Shown: positions 59,466-64,000 of the stretch, one piece after another
Position numbering within the stretch: the stretch's first letter is position 1
How the letters are laid out: each line of letters opens with the position of its first letter
DNA from: Muribaculaceae bacterium
GTDB taxonomy: Bacteria; Bacteroidota; Bacteroidia; Bacteroidales; Muribaculaceae
Assembly: GCA_022510425.1 (NCBI GenBank)
Contig: JAFLTO010000010.1
Coordinates: 1 to 64,000, forward strand
DNA length: 64,000 nt
Reading direction: 5' to 3'
Translations under genes and position numbers: made by a program
The notes under the pieces: model-generated
Seen by the model: the letters and a program-made list of their open reading frames with translations, nothing else
Told to the model about the DNA's origin: nothing
The model's database searches: none

Positions 59466-60527
59466 TTATTTGGAAGGAGCCGGTGCAGGTTCAAAGAATC
59501 TGTATGCCGGGAAGAGGAAAATCCATGTGGCCACACAGAATGGACCTGTCAATGTCGGGAACCCCATAGGAGTGAAGAACACGTTCATGGCTGCCTGAAC
59601 AAAGACAGTGGCAATAATGCCGCATAAACACCATATGGCTGCCTTCCATGAGAAGTTACAGAATGTTGCACCAAGAGCAATACCTGTCAAAACAGCAGAG
59701 AAACCGTAAAGACCATTTGCGATGTCGACTCCGGGTCCTTGCCAAATTATTGCTATGAAAAGTGAAAGTGCAGATGCGATTGCTGCCCATAGGCAAGCTC
59801 TCCAACTGCTCACTGCCAATGCCGCGAGGAAGAAGATTCCGCAAACCCAAGATTTAATGAGGAAAACCTGTGATATTCCTCTCAACCAATATATCACGAG
59901 ATCACCGAACGCCAGAGATACGTTTTCATCACGGAAATGCTCTATGACTCCTACGTAATCGGAGCTGCTTGCTACTAAATGCGGGAATTCCGGACTCCCC
60001 ATATCCACCGGAGGGAATCCGCTGAACACACGTGCTGAAAGAAGGAAAATCCATGTGGTTGCCACAAAGGGGAATGTGAACGATGATATTTTCCATCTGC
60101 CTAAAATATTATCCATTCCTGATTTTGCAATAGTGGAAAGTGCTGCACAAAGAATCAGACCGATCCACATCCATACTGTAGCACCCAAAAATGTAGGAAA
60201 CGCGCATCCCACCAAAGCTCCGTTGAATCCCCAAAGTCCTTGAGCACCTCCTTGATCTGGCAATTTAAGGATATATCCGGTCAAAGTGGAAACGAATACA
60301 CCCGCTATACAGCCCCAGCATACTAAGCCTTGGCCTTCCATATAAGCACCCCAGATAATACCGCAAAGGAAGAGTAATCCGGTCCACATATTGTCTTGGA
60401 ACATCACCTGGCCTACTCCACGCAGAAGTGTGCGTGGGAATTCTTTAAACGACGGACGTTTCAATGTGTCGTCAACGTCTTGTTTCAGTTCTTGTTGAAC
60501 GTCTTTTACTTCATCTTTTATATCCAT
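59466..60527 (-). CDS. Urea transporter (UT family)
   Basis: GLWGFNGALVGCAFPTFLG and GLYGFSAVLTGIALGATF internal repeats typical of the family. Confidence 0.85.
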   Translation of the reverse strand: MDIKDEVKDVQQELKQDVDDTLKRPSFKEFPRTLLRGVGQVMFQDNMWTGLLFLCGIIWGAYMEGQGLVCWGCIAGVFVSTLTGYILKLPDQGGAQGLWGFNGALVGCAFPTFLGATVWMWIGLILCAALSTIAKSGMDNILGRWKISSFTFPFVATTWIFLLSARVFSGFPPVDMGSPEFPHLVASSSDYVGVIEHFRDENVSLAFGDLVIYWLRGISQVFLIKSWVCGIFFLAALAVSSWRACLWAAIASALSLFIAIIWQGPGVDIANGLYGFSAVLTGIALGATFCNFSWKAAIWCLCGIIATVFVQAAMNVFFTPMGFPTLTGPFCVATWIFLFPAYRFFEPAPAPSK

Positions 60528-60551
60528 ATGTTTAGTTATTATGTTTACTGT

Positions 60552-61412
60552 CTAAGTTGCAGTGGGTACCGGAGTGGGAGTAGTACCCGAGGTTCCGGTA
60601 TCAGCAGGTTGAGGATTGGAATCATTTTTGGAATCTGTTGGAGTGTTATCATCATTATCTCCGTCACTCACTTCAGGAGTATTGTAAAACACAGGCCCGT
60701 CTATCGACTCTCCCTGCTGTTTGGTTCTTGTAAGAAGGTTGGTTACATACACCGTAAATATCGGGAACATCATCATTCCTAATGCGGCCAGCAACACCGA
60801 CAATATTCGCCCCACAGGAGTTACAGCCACAATATTAGAGCCGACGGTTGTTGCGTCCATACATGCCCACCAAAGTGCGTCCTGGTAGTCTTTAACCAGA
60901 GGATTCACATGATGTTCAAACACGTAGAAGGCCAAAGAAGCGAAATAGATAGTGAAAATGAGAGTGGCGAGATAAGAGATGAAAAGGCCGGTGGCCTTGT
61001 TATAGGTAAACCAACTCACCACTATAGACATGGCATAACCACCTCTTATCAATGGTATATAATGCAAAGCATAAGTCACCTGGGGTGAGAAGGTCCATCC
61101 ATAAAAGGAGATGATGGAGTTATAAGGTATAGAGACTAAAAAGAATATGAAGCGATTGCGTATATAACGCCATTTGTTGTTTGCGAGGAAAAATTCAACG
61201 AAGAAATCAAACAGGAATACGATACAAATCCAAAACTGGAATTTAATGAACCTGGGTTCAAGATAGAAAGCTTCATTATCGAATGTGTCGATGGAAATCC
61301 TGACCACTAAAAACACAGAAAGAAACAAAATCAGGATATGAAGGAATGCATATACTCCCTTATCCTTTAGGCTTTCTTTTATCTTATGTAGCTGTGTCGT
61401 GTTCGGGTTCAT
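60552..61412 (-). CDS. Voltage-gated-like ion channel / potassium channel family protein
   Basis: Six-TM layout with pore helix DALWWACMDATTVGSNIVAVTPVGRILSVLLAALGMMMFPIFTVYVTNLL. Confidence 0.85.
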   Translation of the reverse strand: MNPNTTQLHKIKESLKDKGVYAFLHILILFLSVFLVVRISIDTFDNEAFYLEPRFIKFQFWICIVFLFDFFVEFFLANNKWRYIRNRFIFFLVSIPYNSIISFYGWTFSPQVTYALHYIPLIRGGYAMSIVVSWFTYNKATGLFISYLATLIFTIYFASLAFYVFEHHVNPLVKDYQDALWWACMDATTVGSNIVAVTPVGRILSVLLAALGMMMFPIFTVYVTNLLTRTKQQGESIDGPVFYNTPEVSDGDNDDNTPTDSKNDSNPQPADTGTSGTTPTPVPTAT

Positions 61413-61618
61413 GTTTGCGGGAGTTTAAATGCCGTATACTCCGTGCAATTTTCAAAATTACACCCAATTTGTTAAAATCACAATTTAAAATGAAAAAAAT
61501 AATATCTATACATAGATTTTTAGAATTCCCCCGTGCAGATTCTTTACTAATTATGTATCTGGGAAATGAATGGTTATCAAGAAAAAGGTTTTAACAAATT
61601 TTATTAGACGATTTCGAA

Positions 61619-61646
61619 TTGTAAAAGTCTTATTTATTTACCTTTG
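61619..61646 (+). promoter_or_regulatory. Promoter of the DUF3737 gene
   Basis: TTG (61619-61621) - 17 bp - TACCTTTG (61639-61646). Confidence 0.55.
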
Positions 61647-61670
61647 CACCCTAAGAAAATATATCTCTAC

Positions 61671-62522
61671 ATGAAAACAATAAAGAATGAAGAATTTGGG
61701 GGCGAGCGTCCGCTTTACGGCTCCCATGACCTTAGACTTGAAAATGTTACCATTCATGCCGGCGAAAGTGCCTTGAAAGAATGTAGCAATATAGAAGCGA
61801 TTGATTGTAGATTTGAAGGTAAATACCCTTTCTGGGAAACAGACAATTTTAAGATAAAGAATTGTTTATTCACAGAGGGTGGGCGTGCTGCAATTTGGTA
61901 TTCTCGTAACATGATTATGGAAGACACCTTGGTGGAAGCACCAAAGATGTTCCGTGAAATGGATAAAATGGAAGTGAGGAATGTCACAATTCCCAACGCT
62001 CTTGAAACCCTTTGGATGTGTAGGAACGTCACTCTCCGCAAGGTACAGCTGGATAAGGCCGATTATCTTTTCATGCACTCTTCCGACATTGATATAGACG
62101 ATTATAAGCAGAACGGCAACTATTCGTTCCAATATTGCAAGAATGTGGTGATTCGCAACGCCACAATCTATAGCAAAGATGCTTTCTGGAATACTGACAA
62201 TGTCACCATCTATGATTCCTATGTCACCGGTGAATATCTGGGGTGGTATTCGAATAACTTACGTCTTGTGAACTGCCGTATCGGCGGTACCCAAGCTTTA
62301 TGCTATGCTAAAGGATTGATCTTGGAAAACTGCACCTTTGATGAGGATGCCGACCTTTGTTTCGAATATTCCGACGTGCATGCCGAGATTAAAGGAAATG
62401 TCACAAGCATCAAAAATCCTACTTCAGGAAAAATAGTTTGTGATAGTGTAGGAGAGATAATACTTGATGAAAATATCAAACAACCGGCCAACTGTGAAAT
62501 CATAGTAAGAAATCAAAAATAG
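61671..62522 (+). CDS. DUF3737 family protein (right-handed beta-helix-like)
   Basis: MKTIKNEEFGGERPLYGSHDLRLENVTIHAGESALKECSNIEAIDCRFEGKYPFWETDNFKIKNC. Confidence 0.9.
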   Translation: MKTIKNEEFGGERPLYGSHDLRLENVTIHAGESALKECSNIEAIDCRFEGKYPFWETDNFKIKNCLFTEGGRAAIWYSRNMIMEDTLVEAPKMFREMDKMEVRNVTIPNALETLWMCRNVTLRKVQLDKADYLFMHSSDIDIDDYKQNGNYSFQYCKNVVIRNATIYSKDAFWNTDNVTIYDSYVTGEYLGWYSNNLRLVNCRIGGTQALCYAKGLILENCTFDEDADLCFEYSDVHAEIKGNVTSIKNPTSGKIVCDSVGEIILDENIKQPANCEIIVRNQK

Positions 62523-62570
62523 ACTATATCAAGACAACTAACATAGGGGACACACCACAAAAGTAAAAAA

Positions 62571-64000
62571 TTGAACTTCCTTTTCAAAGAAAAGAGGGAT
62601 TTAGCCACAGTTATACATGGGAAACAGCCTGTGGGGCGAAGGGAACAGCTCCGATTGGCTGTTTCTTTGAGTATTCCGGCTATTGTGGCCCAGATTTCTG
62701 CCATCGTGATGCAATACATAGATGCATCGATGGTGGGAAGTCTTGGTGCGCTTCCTGCAGCTTCAATAGGGTTGGTCACCACTTCCACTTGGATTTTTTT
62801 TGGCTTGGTGTCTGCTTGTTCTGTAGGGTTTTCAGTTCAGGTGGCTCACCTTCTCGGGGCCGGGAACCCTAAGGGAGCCCGGGAGGTTCTTCGGCAGGCT
62901 CTTGTTGCGGCCTTTTTTTATAGTCTGATATTAGCAGCCGTAGGAGTGGCTATCAGTTGGCGTTTACCAGTGTGGCTGGGTGGCGAACCGGCCATCCGTC
63001 ATAATGCCACACTCTATTTCCTGATTACAGTTGCTGCCATGCCACTGTTTCAATATAGCTACCTGAGTGCCGGAATGTTGAGAAGCAGCGGTAATCTCGT
63101 TTTCCCGGGTATTATCGGTACAATCATGTGTGTGCTGGATGTGGTTTTTAATTTTTTTCTTATTTTTCCCACTCGGGAGATACATGTGTTTGGTCACTCA
63201 GTCACTATGCCCGGCTTTGGCTTCGGAGTATGGGGGGCTGCTTTGGGAACATCATTGGCTGAAGGGGTCGGAGCTGTCATAATGCTTTGTAAATTGATTT
63301 TCTTTTCCAAAGAGATGAGGCTCACAAGCGAGAAAGGTAGTTTCGGCTTAAAACGTGGATGCATGAAGCGTGCCTTCCATATAGGATTTCCGTTAGGCAT
63401 TGAAAGATTCTTGACCTCAGGTGCACAAGTCATGATAACTATAATAGTTGCCCCCCTGGGGGCAGCTTCCATAGCCGCGAATGCCTTTGCTGTCATTGCA
63501 GAGAGTATCTGCTATATGCCCGGGTATGGGATAGGAGACGCCACTACCACTCTTGTGGGACAAAGCATAGGAGCCGGCAGGCAGAAACTCACTCGTCAGT
63601 TTGCATGGACCTCAACATGGCTCGGTATGGGAGTTATGACAGCTTTGGGAGCCTTGATGTATGGTATAGCACCATGGATGATGGAGATCATGACCTCAGA
63701 CCATGAAATTATACACTTGGGGGTGGTTGCTCTACGTACCGAAGCATGGGCCGAACCCATGTATGCAGCTTCGATAGTGGCTTATGGAGCTTTTGTAGGA
63801 GCGGGCGACACCTTGATTCCCAGCTTTATGAACCTTGGAAGCATGTGGGGCGTTAGAGTAGTATTAGCGGCTCTCCTGGCTCCTGTGTATGGTTTGCATG
63901 GAGTGTGGATAGCAATGGCAATAGAACTCACTTTCCGAGGTATAATTTTCCTTATCCGTCTGAAAAGTGGAGCATGGATGCTACGTATTAACAAATTAAA
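62571..64000 (+). CDS. MATE family efflux transporter (3' end beyond window)
   Basis: Not in the ORF track because no stop lies in the window. Continuous frame from TTG 62571: LNFLFKEKRDLATVIHGKQPVGRREQLRLAVSLSIPAIVAQISAIVMQYIDASMVGSLGALPAASIGLVTTSTWIFFGLVSACSVGFSVQVAHLLGAGNPKGAREVLRQ... Confidence 0.9.
   Translation, partial: MNFLFKEKRDLATVIHGKQPVGRREQLRLAVSLSIPAIVAQISAIVMQYIDASMVGSLGALPAASIGLVTTSTWIFFGLVSACSVGFSVQVAHLLGAGNPKGAREVLRQALVAAFFYSLILAAVGVAISWRLPVWLGGEPAIRHNATLYFLITVAAMPLFQYSYLSAGMLRSSGNLVFPGIIGTIMCVLDVVFNFFLIFPTREIHVFGHSVTMPGFGFGVWGAALGTSLAEGVGAVIMLCKLIFFSKEMRLTSEKGSFGLKRGCMKRAFHIGFPLGIERFLTSGAQVMITIIVAPLGAASIAANAFAVIAESICYMPGYGIGDATTTLVGQSIGAGRQKLTRQFAWTSTWLGMGVMTALGALMYGIAPWMMEIMTSDHEIIHLGVVALRTEAWAEPMYAASIVAYGAFVGAGDTLIPSFMNLGSMWGVRVVLAALLAPVYGLHGVWIAMAIELTFRGIIFLIRLKSGAWMLRINKL

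Overview
This 64 kb window is a gene-dense chromosomal segment from a Bacteroidales-type bacterium. The evidence is the protein families present and the recurrent TAnnTTTG-type -7 elements. I could not determine the genus from sequence alone. Left to right it contains: a decayed segment with a terminase-like fragment, small repeats and a broken minus-strand frame (1-1.6 kb); an Rpn/PDDEXK_2 nuclease gene with repeat-rich flanks (1.6-3 kb); an RND tripartite efflux operon followed by a TolC/HlyD/ABC-2 permease export cluster with no visible ATPase (3-13.8 kb); housekeeping genes (pheT, der, era, fabH, rpmF, YceD-like, tRNA-Arg(CCU), cdd, nhaD-like, priA, two OM beta-barrels, SufT-like, lpxH; 14-29.4 kb); a small LegB/cytidylyltransferase/GNAT acyltransferase cluster (29.8-32.4 kb); meaB, an acyl-CoA ligase and prfB (33-37 kb); an exopolysaccharide/capsule region with mixed gene orientation (37-58 kb, with fba embedded); and MFS, urea transporter, ion channel, DUF3737 and MATE genes, the MATE gene running off the right edge. 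I found no clear new defence or mobile system. The best leads are a candidate promoter-plus-terminator sRNA near 29.7 kb, degenerate 7-bp repeat tracts between genes, a dyad spanning the -7 element of the EPS promoter, a fossil prfB frameshift site, a terminator folded from the last codons of fabH, and a Wzc-like kinase lacking the C-terminal tyrosine cluster.
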